In this document: positions 1-5,775 of the stretch, piece after piece
Layout: each line of letters begins with the position of its first letter
Position numbering within the stretch: position 1 is the stretch's first letter
Source of the DNA: an uncultured Bacilli bacterium
GTDB taxonomy: Bacteria; Bacillota_I; Bacilli_A; RF39; UBA660
NCBI GenBank assembly: GCA_934085635.1
Contig: CAKOHL010000066.1
Location: forward strand, 1 to 6,159
Length of the DNA: 6,159 nt
Direction of reading: 5' to 3'
Translations under genes and position numbers: made by a program
The notes under the pieces: generated by a model
The model's database searches: none
What the model was told of the DNA's origin: nothing
Seen by the model: the letters and a program-made list of their open reading frames with translations, nothing else

Positions 1-392
1 GTAGTTTCTTCATAACAAAGTTTGCTAAGAGAACATTTACTAAACTCATTAACTTCTTCATTAAACACATCAAAAGTTAACTCTCCACTATGACTAATAG
101 TACCCACTTTTCTTACCTCTATACTAGTAGCATTATATATACTAGAACCACTAAAACCATTTAAATCATTAGTAAATTCTCCTAAATTATTATTCTTATA
201 AACTAAATCTCTAATATATCCATTATAACTACCTTTAACTTCTATAACTTCCTTAACAATCATATTACCAGAAATATCTATTCTAGCATCTACAATATAG
301 TCTTTAATATCATAATTTACATCTTCTACTTTAGCAAAAGTAACAGTTGTAAAAGTAAAAAAACTTATTATTAACAAAATTACTTTTTTCAT
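1..392 (-). CDS. Probable DUF2207-family membrane protein, N-terminal part (3' end cut by window edge)
   Basis: The frame runs open from an ATG at 392-390 to the left edge, giving 130 codons of the N-terminus. The first 20 residues form a lipoprotein-free signal peptide: a KK start, a hydrophobic core (VILLIISFFTFTTV), then a TFA-K cleavage context. The mature part opens with a 'YDIKDYIVDARIDISGNMIV' segment followed by 'EVIEVKGSYNGYIRDLVYKN'. This matches the beta-rich extracytoplasmic start of DUF2207 proteins, which typically has a D-G-x-x-x-V-x-E strand and a YxGxxRD turn. LemA genes are often followed by a DUF2207 gene, and lemA lies 44 nt upstream here, which supports the call. A GGAGAG Shine-Dalgarno at about 401-406 fits the chosen start. 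The expected C-terminal membrane helices lie outside the window. No enzymatic role is known for the family, and the family call rests on motif memory plus context. Confidence 0.68.
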   Translation of the reverse strand, partial: MKKVILLIISFFTFTTVTFAKVEDVNYDIKDYIVDARIDISGNMIVKEVIEVKGSYNGYIRDLVYKNNNLGEFTNDLNGFSGSSIYNATSIEVRKVGTISHSGELTFDVFNEEVNEFSKCSLSKLCYEET

Positions 393-410
393 AAATTCCC
401 ACTCTCCATA

Positions 411-438
411 AAGAAAAAAGCTTACATTTAGTAAGCTT
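411..438 (-). terminator. Weak hairpin plus T-run between lemA and the DUF2207-type gene
   Basis: On the minus strand an 8-bp perfect stem (AAGCTTAC / GTAAGCTT, loop TAAAT) is followed directly by a T-rich run (TTTTCTT). The 5' arm takes in the last two bases of the lemA stop codon. The layout is that of an intrinsic terminator, but the stem has only 3 G-C pairs out of 8. The downstream gene starts within 20 nt of the run and has no promoter of its own. Partial termination that lowers expression of the downstream gene is the most likely reading; an mRNA processing or stability hairpin is the alternative. Confidence 0.45.
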
Positions 439-991
439 AAAATTCTACTTTAGGTGCAACTTTCGCTTCAGCTTCTGCTTCAAAGAAAGCTTCCTTTTTA
501 AATCCAAATATTTTAGCAACTAAATTAGAAGGAAATAATTCAACTTTATTATTTAAACTTAAAACAGTATCATTATAAAATTGTCTAGCACTAGATATTT
601 TATTTTCAGTTTCCTCTAAATTACTTTGTAATTTTAAGAAATTAGTATCTGCTTTTAATTCAGGATAACTTTCACTTAATGCAAATAGTTGTCTTACAGC
701 TCCAGTTAATTGATTACTAGCTTCAATTTCTTGTTCTTTAGTACTAGCTACAGTAAATTTATTTCTTGCTTCTATAACACCCTTAAGTGTTTCACTTTCA
801 TGTTTAGCATATCCCTTTACTGTTTCAACTATATTAGGAATTAAATCAAATCTCCTCTTTAATTGTACTTCTATTTGTGCCCATTGGTCTCTTACTCTAT
901 TTCTTAATTTAATTAATGAATTATATGTACCTATAACATATAGAACTAATAGAACAACTACACCAATGATAATCCATAATGTTGGACTCAT
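437..991 (-). CDS. lemA: LemA family protein
   Basis: This 184-residue protein is full length for the family. It has a short outside N-terminus, one transmembrane helix at about residues 5-22, and then a long helical-bundle domain. Family hallmarks are visible: 'YNSLIKLRNRVRDQWAQIEV', then 'LKRRFDLIPNIVETVKGYAKHE', a central 'LSESYPELKADTNFLKLQ', 'ARQFYNDTVLSLNNKVELFP', and 'AKIFGFKKEAFFEAEAEAK' at the C-terminus. The ATG at 991-989 follows an AAAGGTGG Shine-Dalgarno, so the start is secure. LemA proteins are membrane-anchored alpha-helical proteins found widely in bacteria. Their biochemical role is unsettled; a Listeria homologue is known as a T-cell antigen source. The gene has its own promoter just upstream and is followed by a DUF2207-type gene, a pairing common in Bacillota that suggests a shared envelope role. 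Nothing in it looks truncated or foreign. Confidence 0.96.
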   Translation of the reverse strand: MSPTLWIIIGVVVLLVLYVIGTYNSLIKLRNRVRDQWAQIEVQLKRRFDLIPNIVETVKGYAKHESETLKGVIEARNKFTVASTKEQEIEASNQLTGAVRQLFALSESYPELKADTNFLKLQSNLEETENKISSARQFYNDTVLSLNNKVELFPSNLVAKIFGFKKEAFFEAEAEAKVAPKVEF

Positions 992-1024
992 AATATTACC
1001 ACCTTTCTAAATCAATTATACTAT

Positions 1025-1052
1025 ATTATATTTACAAATACTAGAAAAACAA
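1025..1052 (-). promoter_or_regulatory. Probable sigma-A promoter of lemA
   Basis: Minus-strand TTGTTT (1052-1047) and TATAAT (1030-1025) are separated by 16 nt, and transcription would start about 25-30 nt before the lemA ATG. The -35 element begins only 8 nt after the stop codon of the upstream gene at 1060, so lemA and its follower probably form their own unit. A second TATAAT at 1020-1015 lacks a good -35 and is less likely to be used. Confidence 0.6.
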
Positions 1053-1059
1053 AACTTAT

Positions 1060-1773
1060 TTACATTTTATTTTCAGAACTTTTTTCTTTATTTAACTTAA
1101 CTGCAATTATAATTAATAAAATCGCTAAGAAAACTGCACCTATACAAACAGCAAAAATAATATATCCCATATTGTTAACTTGTTTTGTTAATTCGTCCTT
1201 AGTATCTTCATCTATCTGACTAGATGGCTTACTATAGTCTTTCCCATCCATAACAAGTTTACCTTTTTGAATATTCATCTTAAATTTACCTATTGCAGAA
1301 TATGCCGTATACCCATATTCTGTAGGTATTTGAATAGCAGTATATTCATACTCCATTCCATTCTTTTCAAATGTTGGATCGTTACTTTCAAACCAAGCAA
1401 GAACTTTTTCTGAATCTAAATTATTTAATTCTGCATAAGCAGTTACTGCATTAATAACAACTGAAGAATTCAAATCCAAATTATCGTAAGTTAAATCTTC
1501 TATTTCCTTAAGAGTTATAACTCCATCTTCATACATTAAAGTACTTGTAGAAATATTACCATCATTATCATAAGAAACAGTTAAACTATTATCAGTTGAT
1601 GTAACACTTACACTGCCACTTTTTAAAGAATCTTTTAACTCTTCATAACCTTTCCCAGTTTTAAACTCATTCACAAAGTCATTCCACAAATTGTCGTTTT
1701 CAGCAAGCACGCTTTTACTAAATAAAACAAAAGCACATACACCAAAAACTAACAAACTCATAAATTTTTTCAT
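1060..1773 (-). CDS. Uncharacterised secreted single-pass membrane protein
   Basis: I do not recognise the family of this 237-residue protein. It has a clear signal peptide (KK start, hydrophobic core to about residue 18, likely cleavage after SVLA at residue 24). An acidic extracytoplasmic region of about 175 residues follows. A single C-terminal transmembrane helix at about 203-225 (starting GYIIFAVC and ending LIIIAVKL) leads to a short charged tail (NKEKSSENK). The predicted topology is therefore type I: ectodomain outside, tail in the cytoplasm. The ectodomain contains beta-rich stretches (SGSVSVTST, NSLTVSYDNDG) and a middle 'VINAVTAYAELNNL' helix. No catalytic motif, cell-wall anchor motif or lipobox is visible. 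An AGGAGG Shine-Dalgarno at 1783-1788 supports the ATG at residue 1; a second Met at residue 5 is less well placed. The gene appears to be monocistronic, with its own upstream regulatory region and a separate promoter for lemA behind it. No clear intrinsic terminator follows it. Confidence 0.85.
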   Translation of the reverse strand: MKKFMSLLVFGVCAFVLFSKSVLAENDNLWNDFVNEFKTGKGYEELKDSLKSGSVSVTSTDNSLTVSYDNDGNISTSTLMYEDGVITLKEIEDLTYDNLDLNSSVVINAVTAYAELNNLDSEKVLAWFESNDPTFEKNGMEYEYTAIQIPTEYGYTAYSAIGKFKMNIQKGKLVMDGKDYSKPSSQIDEDTKDELTKQVNNMGYIIFAVCIGAVFLAILLIIIAVKLNKEKSSENKM

Positions 1774-1790
1774 AAATAAAATCCTCCTTC

Positions 1791-1812
1791 TATCATAATT
1801 AAAATGATAACA
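1791..1812 (-). promoter_or_regulatory. Possible extended -10 promoter overlapped by an inverted repeat
   Basis: On the minus strand TGT-TATCAT (1812-1804) fits an extended -10 element (TGN + hexamer), although no convincing -35 lies 17 nt upstream. Transcription would start near 1797, about 24 nt before the ATG at 1773, leaving room for the AGGAGG at 1788-1783. The hexamer is also one arm of a perfect 6-bp inverted repeat (TATCAT, 7-nt spacer, ATGATA; 1791-1809). That repeat reaches almost to the Shine-Dalgarno and could be an operator. Confidence 0.35.
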
Positions 1813-1877
1813 TATTTAATTTACTAAAAGACTACTAAGATAAATAGATTTACAAAAAAACGTAAAAAATTTCTCTT

Positions 1878-1916
1878 AAACTCCAAATAAAGTGTACTTT
1901 AAAAACTCCAAAATAA
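1878..1916. repeat. Two direct repeats flanking a palindrome (operator-like cluster)
   Basis: On the plus strand AAACTCCAAA occurs at 1878-1887 and again at 1903-1912, with starts 25 bp apart (about 2.4 helical turns). Between them is TAAAGT-GT-ACTTTA (1888-1901), an inverted repeat with 6-bp arms and a 2-bp centre. The cluster lies about 70 bp upstream of the probable promoter of the unknown membrane protein gene. The arrangement suggests a regulator binding region, but it matches no operator I can name. In AT-rich DNA chance similarity is a real alternative. Confidence 0.4.
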
Positions 1917-1921
1917 CATTC

Positions 1922-1960
1922 CATTTCGCAAAATAGAAAAAAATTGCTTTTTGCGAAATG
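1922..1960. repeat. Perfect 12-bp inverted repeat with 15-nt spacer
   Basis: The plus-strand arms are CATTTCGCAAAA (1922-1933) and TTTTGCGAAATG (1949-1960), exact reverse complements. The spacer is 15 nt and contains an A7 run. After one mismatch three more pairs are possible on the outside. The GCGAA core stands out in a very AT-rich spacer. No T-run follows on either strand, so it is not a standard intrinsic terminator. It could be an RNA hairpin in the distal pheT transcript, a protein-binding dyad, or a dispersed palindromic element. Confidence 0.75.
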
Positions 1961-1980
1961 AAATTAAATAATAATTATAC

Positions 1981-2012
1981 AAAAAACTAAATCCCTATTA
2001 CGGAATCTAGTT
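1981..2012 (-). terminator. Intrinsic terminator of the pheST operon
   Basis: On the minus strand, 8 nt after the pheT stop codon, an 11-bp stem (AACTAGATTCC with GGGATTTAGTT, including two G-U pairs) closes a 6-nt loop (GTAATA). A run of six T residues that begins with the stem end follows immediately at 1986-1981. This is the standard Rho-independent arrangement and marks the end of the pheST transcript. Confidence 0.85.
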
Positions 2013-2019
2013 CCTTTTT

Positions 2020-4440
2020 TTACACTTCCCTTATAGTAGCGCCACAAGTTCTATTAAGTGTTATAGTTATTTCTTCTAACTTATGATTTATATCATCACT
2101 AGTAAGAGTACTCTTTCCATCTCCTAGTTTAACCTTAAAAGTAACACTCTTCTTACCAGTAGGCACTTGTTCACCTCTATACTCTTCAACAAAACTATAT
2201 TCACTTACTTTATTTCTAATCATTTTAGAAATCTTTTCCCAAGAAACATCTTCATCTACAAGTACAGATAAATCTTTTTCTACTAGTGGAATTTCAGGTA
2301 AATGTTTAAACTCATTAGTTCTAGAAGGATATGGAATAAGCTTGCTAACATTTATCTCAAATATACCTACGTTAGTTCTCTTAATCTTACTATCGGCCAT
2401 AGTTTTTACTGATAAAAGTCCAAGACTACCTACTAATGTATCTCCAAGATAAATATCTAACTTAGCATTTTTATCTAAATAACTAGAACTTTCACAAGGC
2501 CTAAAAGATAAGCTTTCCATATGTACATATGAACTCATACTCTCAATAACACCTTTAATCTCATAAAAAGCACTTTTAGCATCTTTTTTAACAATTGCAC
2601 CACTTAAATAATTCTTATGAATTGGAAGAGTTTCATCTTCACTTGATTCGTGATACTCTCCCTTTTCAAAAACTTCAGTCATTTCATAAATTCTAAATTC
2701 ATCAAAATATCTTAAGTTTTTACTAATAGCCTCCAAAAGCCCAGGGACTAAACTTGCTCTTAAATATGCTTGTTCTGGACTAGGTGGTGTTGCTAACATA
2801 ACCATCTTACTCTTATCAAGCCCAGCTGCATCAATATACTTTTCATCTATCCAAGGATAAGTTATTATTTCATTAAAACCACATCTATAACTTAAATACT
2901 CCTTAAGTCTTCTTTCTAAAAGTACATCATTTTGTAAAACAGCGTGTTCAAAATTAATAGTTAAAGGTTTCTTTTCAAAACTATCATAACCTAAAAGTCT
3001 AGCAATATCTCCCATAACGTCATCTTTTAAAGTTACATCTCCTGTACTTCTAAATGTTGGTACAACAACGTGATATGTTTCATTATCAAAACTAACTTCA
3101 TAACCAAGTCCAGTTAAAATTCTAGTTATCTCCTCATTACTAATAACTTTACCTAGTCTATCATCTAAGAACTTCTTAGTAACATCAATTACATTATTAG
3201 GAGTTGCTTCTAAATACTCATCTTTAAATGCTACTACTTTAGAATCTGGAAAAATTTCTTTAAATAACTCTAAAGCTAAACTAATTCCTAAGTCTACTCT
3301 TTGTGTATCAATACCTTTTTCATATCTAATTGATGCATCAGTCTTCTCAGCAAATCTCTTACCAGTCTTTCTAATTGTTCCAGCACTAAAATTAGCAACC
3401 TCTAAAACAACACTTGTAGTCTCTGGTAAAATAGAATCTTTCTTACCACCACGTATTCCCGCAAGGGCAAGAGGAGAAGATTCATCACAAATAACTAAAT
3501 CATCTGTAGTTAAATCAAGTTCATTATTATCAAGAAGTAATAATTTTTCATTCTCTCTAGCATTTCTAACAACAATTTTTTCTCCTTCAACGTGAGTACT
3601 ATCAAACGCGTGAGTTGGTTGTCCAACTGCCATCATAACATAATTAGTAATATCAACTATTGCATTAATAGGTCTCATACCAGCATTAGTAATTAAAGTC
3701 TTCATCCAACTAGGACTCTCTTTAGTATTTACACCTTCTATCTTAACAGCAGCATATCTCTTACACTTATCTTTTTCTTCGATAGAAACTTTATATTCAG
3801 GTAAACCATCAGGCTTATCAATTTCTAACTCTTTAAGTGGTACATTATAAATAACACTTAGCTCCCTAGCTATACCATAATGTCCCCATAAATCAGGTCT
3901 ATTACTTAAACTCTTATTATCTATCTCAAGTATAGTATCTCCAAGATTTAATGCATCACTAATATTCTCTCCAGGTTTAACATCAAGTCCAGTTAAATCA
4001 ACAATTTCCTTTTCATTCTTAGGCGGAAATAATTCACTCAAATAAACTTCAGTAGCACCACAAATCATACCATAAGATGACACTCCACGCATCTTAGTTT
4101 CTTTAATCTCTACTAAATCTCCTTCTCCGTGCCAGTACACCATAGCGCCAGGTTTACTAATAACAACAAGTTCATTAGGATACAAATTCTCTCCTCCACA
4201 AACTATTTGTTTATACTCACCTTCTCCAATATCAACTAAACAAACTTTAAGCAAATCAGCATCTGGATGAGGATTAACTTCTATAATCTTACCAACAACT
4301 ATATCTTTAAACTTATCACCAGTATTAACCATATCTTCTACTTCAACAGTTCTAATAGTTAAATCTCTCATTATTTGTTCATTTGTAATATCTTTAGGTA
4401 AATCAACATACTTTTTTATCCAATTTAACGATACTTTCAT
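2020..4440 (-). CDS. pheT: Phenylalanyl-tRNA synthetase beta subunit
   Basis: PheT joins PheS in the (alpha-beta)2 cytoplasmic enzyme that charges tRNA-Phe; the beta subunit binds tRNA and hydrolyses mischarged Tyr-tRNA-Phe. At 806 residues it is normal bacterial length. Domains in order are: the start 'MKVSLNWIKKYVDLP'; an EMAPII-like tRNA-binding domain at about 40-150 (NPHPDADLLKVCLVD at 56-70); 'NRPDLWGHYGIARELS' at 180-195; the B3/B4 editing domain at about 210-385; B5 at about 410-485; the catalytic-like core at about 490-690 (RASLVPGLLEAISKN); and an FDX-ACB anticodon-binding domain at about 710-806. Editing-site landmarks are kept: QPTHAFD with His277, LEV with Glu347, and TDAS with Ala369. 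One oddity is Arg330 in 'LAGIRGG', where Met or Phe is usual. The ATG at 4440 follows AGGAGG, which overlaps the pheS stop. The gene is co-transcribed with pheS under T-box control and ends at an intrinsic terminator. Confidence 0.97.
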   Translation of the reverse strand: MKVSLNWIKKYVDLPKDITNEQIMRDLTIRTVEVEDMVNTGDKFKDIVVGKIIEVNPHPDADLLKVCLVDIGEGEYKQIVCGGENLYPNELVVISKPGAMVYWHGEGDLVEIKETKMRGVSSYGMICGATEVYLSELFPPKNEKEIVDLTGLDVKPGENISDALNLGDTILEIDNKSLSNRPDLWGHYGIARELSVIYNVPLKELEIDKPDGLPEYKVSIEEKDKCKRYAAVKIEGVNTKESPSWMKTLITNAGMRPINAIVDITNYVMMAVGQPTHAFDSTHVEGEKIVVRNARENEKLLLLDNNELDLTTDDLVICDESSPLALAGIRGGKKDSILPETTSVVLEVANFSAGTIRKTGKRFAEKTDASIRYEKGIDTQRVDLGISLALELFKEIFPDSKVVAFKDEYLEATPNNVIDVTKKFLDDRLGKVISNEEITRILTGLGYEVSFDNETYHVVVPTFRSTGDVTLKDDVMGDIARLLGYDSFEKKPLTINFEHAVLQNDVLLERRLKEYLSYRCGFNEIITYPWIDEKYIDAAGLDKSKMVMLATPPSPEQAYLRASLVPGLLEAISKNLRYFDEFRIYEMTEVFEKGEYHESSEDETLPIHKNYLSGAIVKKDAKSAFYEIKGVIESMSSYVHMESLSFRPCESSSYLDKNAKLDIYLGDTLVGSLGLLSVKTMADSKIKRTNVGIFEINVSKLIPYPSRTNEFKHLPEIPLVEKDLSVLVDEDVSWEKISKMIRNKVSEYSFVEEYRGEQVPTGKKSVTFKVKLGDGKSTLTSDDINHKLEEITITLNRTCGATIREV

Positions 4441-4445
4441 CTCTT

Positions 4446-4452
4446 CCTCCTA
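4446..4452 (-). promoter_or_regulatory. pheT Shine-Dalgarno fused to the pheS stop codon
   Basis: The minus strand reads TAGGAGG at 4452-4446. TAG is the pheS stop, and its last two bases begin the AGGAGG ribosome binding site of pheT, five bases before the pheT ATG. Ribosomes ending pheS therefore stop exactly on the pheT initiation site, which favours translational coupling and balanced amounts of the two subunits. Confidence 0.85.
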
Positions 4453-5487
4453 TTTAAATTGCTTTAAGAATCTTAAATCACTACTTCTTAAAAGTCTTAC
4501 ATCATCTATTCCATATCTCATCATAACAAGTCTATCTACACCAATATTAATATAGAAACCAGTCCACTCTTCAGGATCCAAATTAGCGCTTCTAAGTACA
4601 TTAGGATGAATAACACCACCAGGCATAACTTCAATCCAACCAGATTGATGACATACGCTGCACCCTTTACCACCACAAACTAAACATTCCATATCAATTT
4701 CATAACCTGGTTCAGTAAATGGGAAAAATCCTTCTCTCATTCTAACATTTACTTTCTTACCAAACACTTTCTCAAGTATAGTTTGTATCATAACCATTCC
4801 AGACGAGAAAGAAATATTCTTATCCACTATTAATGCTTCATATTGATAGAAAGCTCTTTCGTGTCTAGCATCAGTAGTCTCATTTCTATAAACACGACCT
4901 GGATAAACAAACTTAGCAGGCGCTCCGTGTTTAAGTAAATATCTAACACTTCCTCCAGTTAAATGTGGTCTTAAACAAAGTCTCTCACTACCTTTTTTAT
5001 CTTCAGTTCCTAAAAGCCAATATGTATCCATACTCTCTCTAGCAGGATGATCCTTAGCAAAATTAAGATTATCAAAAGCATACTTTTCACTACTAATATC
5101 ATTCTCACTAAACACTTCAAAACCTAAACTTAAAAATGCCTCATTCAAATCATTACACATCTCAGTAATAGGATGCATTACCCCATCACTAACTTTAACT
5201 CCTGGTACACTCAAATCTATAGGCGAATCAAGAACACTTTGATTCTCAATAATCTTAGTCTCTACCTCTCTAAGTTTACTCTCAAACAAGCTTTTAATCT
5301 CAGTAGTCTTAATACCAATTTCCTTTTTTAATTCAACAGTAAGCGTACCCATATTCTTAAGAATGTCAGTTAACTCACTCTTCTTACCAGTAAGTTCTTT
5401 ATAAACCTCCTCTAGTTCACGTATAGAACTAGCACTCTCTAACTTCTTAAGTCCAATCTCACGTATACTATCTAACTTTTCTTTCAT
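4450..5487 (-). CDS. pheS: Phenylalanyl-tRNA synthetase alpha subunit with a divergent substrate pocket
   Basis: PheS carries the class II active site that activates phenylalanine and charges tRNA-Phe. It has 345 residues, like its Bacillus counterpart. A helical coiled-coil arm spans about 1-85; the catalytic domain follows with 'NFAKDHPARESMDTYW' (142-157), motif 2 'YPGRVYRNETTDARHE' (195-210), FFPFTEPG (254-261), HPNVL (294-298), and motif 3 ending in DLRFLKQFK. Cys268, 271, 276 and 279 form a CxxC-GGKG-CxxC insert seen in some Bacillota PheS proteins. Arg198, Gln215, Glu217 and the FPF phenylalanines are kept. Several pocket positions are not: the usual RTHTSxxQ reads RPHLTGGS (173-180), GAGMVHP reads PGGVIHP, and GFAFGxGxER reads GFYINIGVDR (310-319). 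This places Tyr312 where Escherichia coli has Ala294. The frame is intact and the partner pheT is adjacent, so the gene is probably functional. The ATG at 5487 follows a GAGGAGG site. Confidence 0.96.
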   Translation of the reverse strand: MKEKLDSIREIGLKKLESASSIRELEEVYKELTGKKSELTDILKNMGTLTVELKKEIGIKTTEIKSLFESKLREVETKIIENQSVLDSPIDLSVPGVKVSDGVMHPITEMCNDLNEAFLSLGFEVFSENDISSEKYAFDNLNFAKDHPARESMDTYWLLGTEDKKGSERLCLRPHLTGGSVRYLLKHGAPAKFVYPGRVYRNETTDARHERAFYQYEALIVDKNISFSSGMVMIQTILEKVFGKKVNVRMREGFFPFTEPGYEIDMECLVCGGKGCSVCHQSGWIEVMPGGVIHPNVLRSANLDPEEWTGFYINIGVDRLVMMRYGIDDVRLLRSSDLRFLKQFK

Positions 5488-5507
5488 ATCTTCTTCCTCC
5501 TCTAAAT

Positions 5508-5566
5508 AAAAAAACTTTATAACTTAAGGACTCATAACTGAGCGGTACCACCTTAATTCATAAAGT
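5508..5566 (-). terminator. Regulated terminator of the T-box leader
   Basis: A long stem pairs the ACTTTAT...TTAAGG arm (5566-5551) with CCTTAA...ATAAAGT (5529-5514). It is 16 positions with one mismatch and one G-U pair, and a T7 run ending the stem follows at 5514-5508. The 5' arm contains the start of the conserved T-box sequence, so the terminator and the antiterminator exclude each other. A small inner hairpin (CTCA/TGAG) sits in the loop. Confidence 0.9.
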
Positions 5567-5706
5567 ATTTATGCATCTTTACACCTTTAACGCAGGAATA
5601 CGTTCTTTTTATCAAGAAAGCGAAACTTCACACACAACACTATTAACTTCCACCAACCGTTAACTCTCTATAAACTAGATTATATGCTAAACTCTTCCTC
5701 AAAAGA
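5508..5706 (-). promoter_or_regulatory. T-box riboswitch, phenylalanine-specific, in the pheST leader
   Basis: The leader senses uncharged tRNA-Phe and prevents termination when phenylalanine is short. Stem I opens with TCTTTT-GA-GGAAG (from about 5706), pairing with CTTTC-TTGAT-AAAAAGA around 5605-5620; the internal GA/UGA elements look like the usual kink-turn. The distal part has AGAGAG (5669-5664), then a TTAAC/GTTAA stem around GGTTGGTGGAA, the typical apical motif. In the specifier loop GAAGT-TTC-G, UUC (5624-5622) is followed by a purine just before the lower stem, so the specifier is a Phe codon. A stem III candidate is AACG/CGTT near 5587-5602. The conserved T-box AAGGTGGTACCGC lies at 5554-5542. 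Its UGGU would pair with an ACCA end, fitting a discriminator A. Secondary structure was worked out by eye. Confidence 0.95.
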
Positions 5707-5713
5707 TATCTAT

Positions 5714-5742
5714 ATTTTAATACTTTTTCTATCCAAATTCAA
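5714..5742 (-). promoter_or_regulatory. Promoter of the pheST operon
   Basis: Minus-strand TTGAAT (5742-5737) and TAAAAT (5719-5714) are separated by exactly 17 nt, a good sigma-A match. The start near 5707 falls just before T-box stem I, giving a leader of about 220 nt. The -35 element lies only about 33 nt after the stop of the upstream gene. No intrinsic terminator is seen between them, so some read-through into the T-box is possible. Confidence 0.75.
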
Positions 5743-5775
5743 GTACTTTCTCTTCATTTAACATAATCTATAATA

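Noticed and set aside
1922..1960. Intrinsic terminator reading of the 12-bp inverted repeat
   Set aside because: Neither strand has a T-run after the stem, and a convincing terminator for pheT lies just upstream in the transcript.
1974..1979. Minus-strand TATAAT as a promoter -10
   Set aside because: The region 17 nt upstream lies in the terminator and reads CGTAAT, a poor -35. The start would be nearly 200 nt from the next ATG. A chance match is likely in such AT-rich DNA.
4648..4686. Four-cysteine insert in PheS as a novel zinc motif
   Set aside because: From memory, a CxxC-GG-G-CxxC segment at this place occurs in ordinary Bacillota PheS proteins, so it is not new.
4450..5487. PheS homologue repurposed for another amino acid
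   Set aside because: The altered pocket raised this, but the gene is followed by a normal pheT with its editing residues kept, and the leader has a UUC specifier. It is kept as a pocket oddity, not a change of identity.
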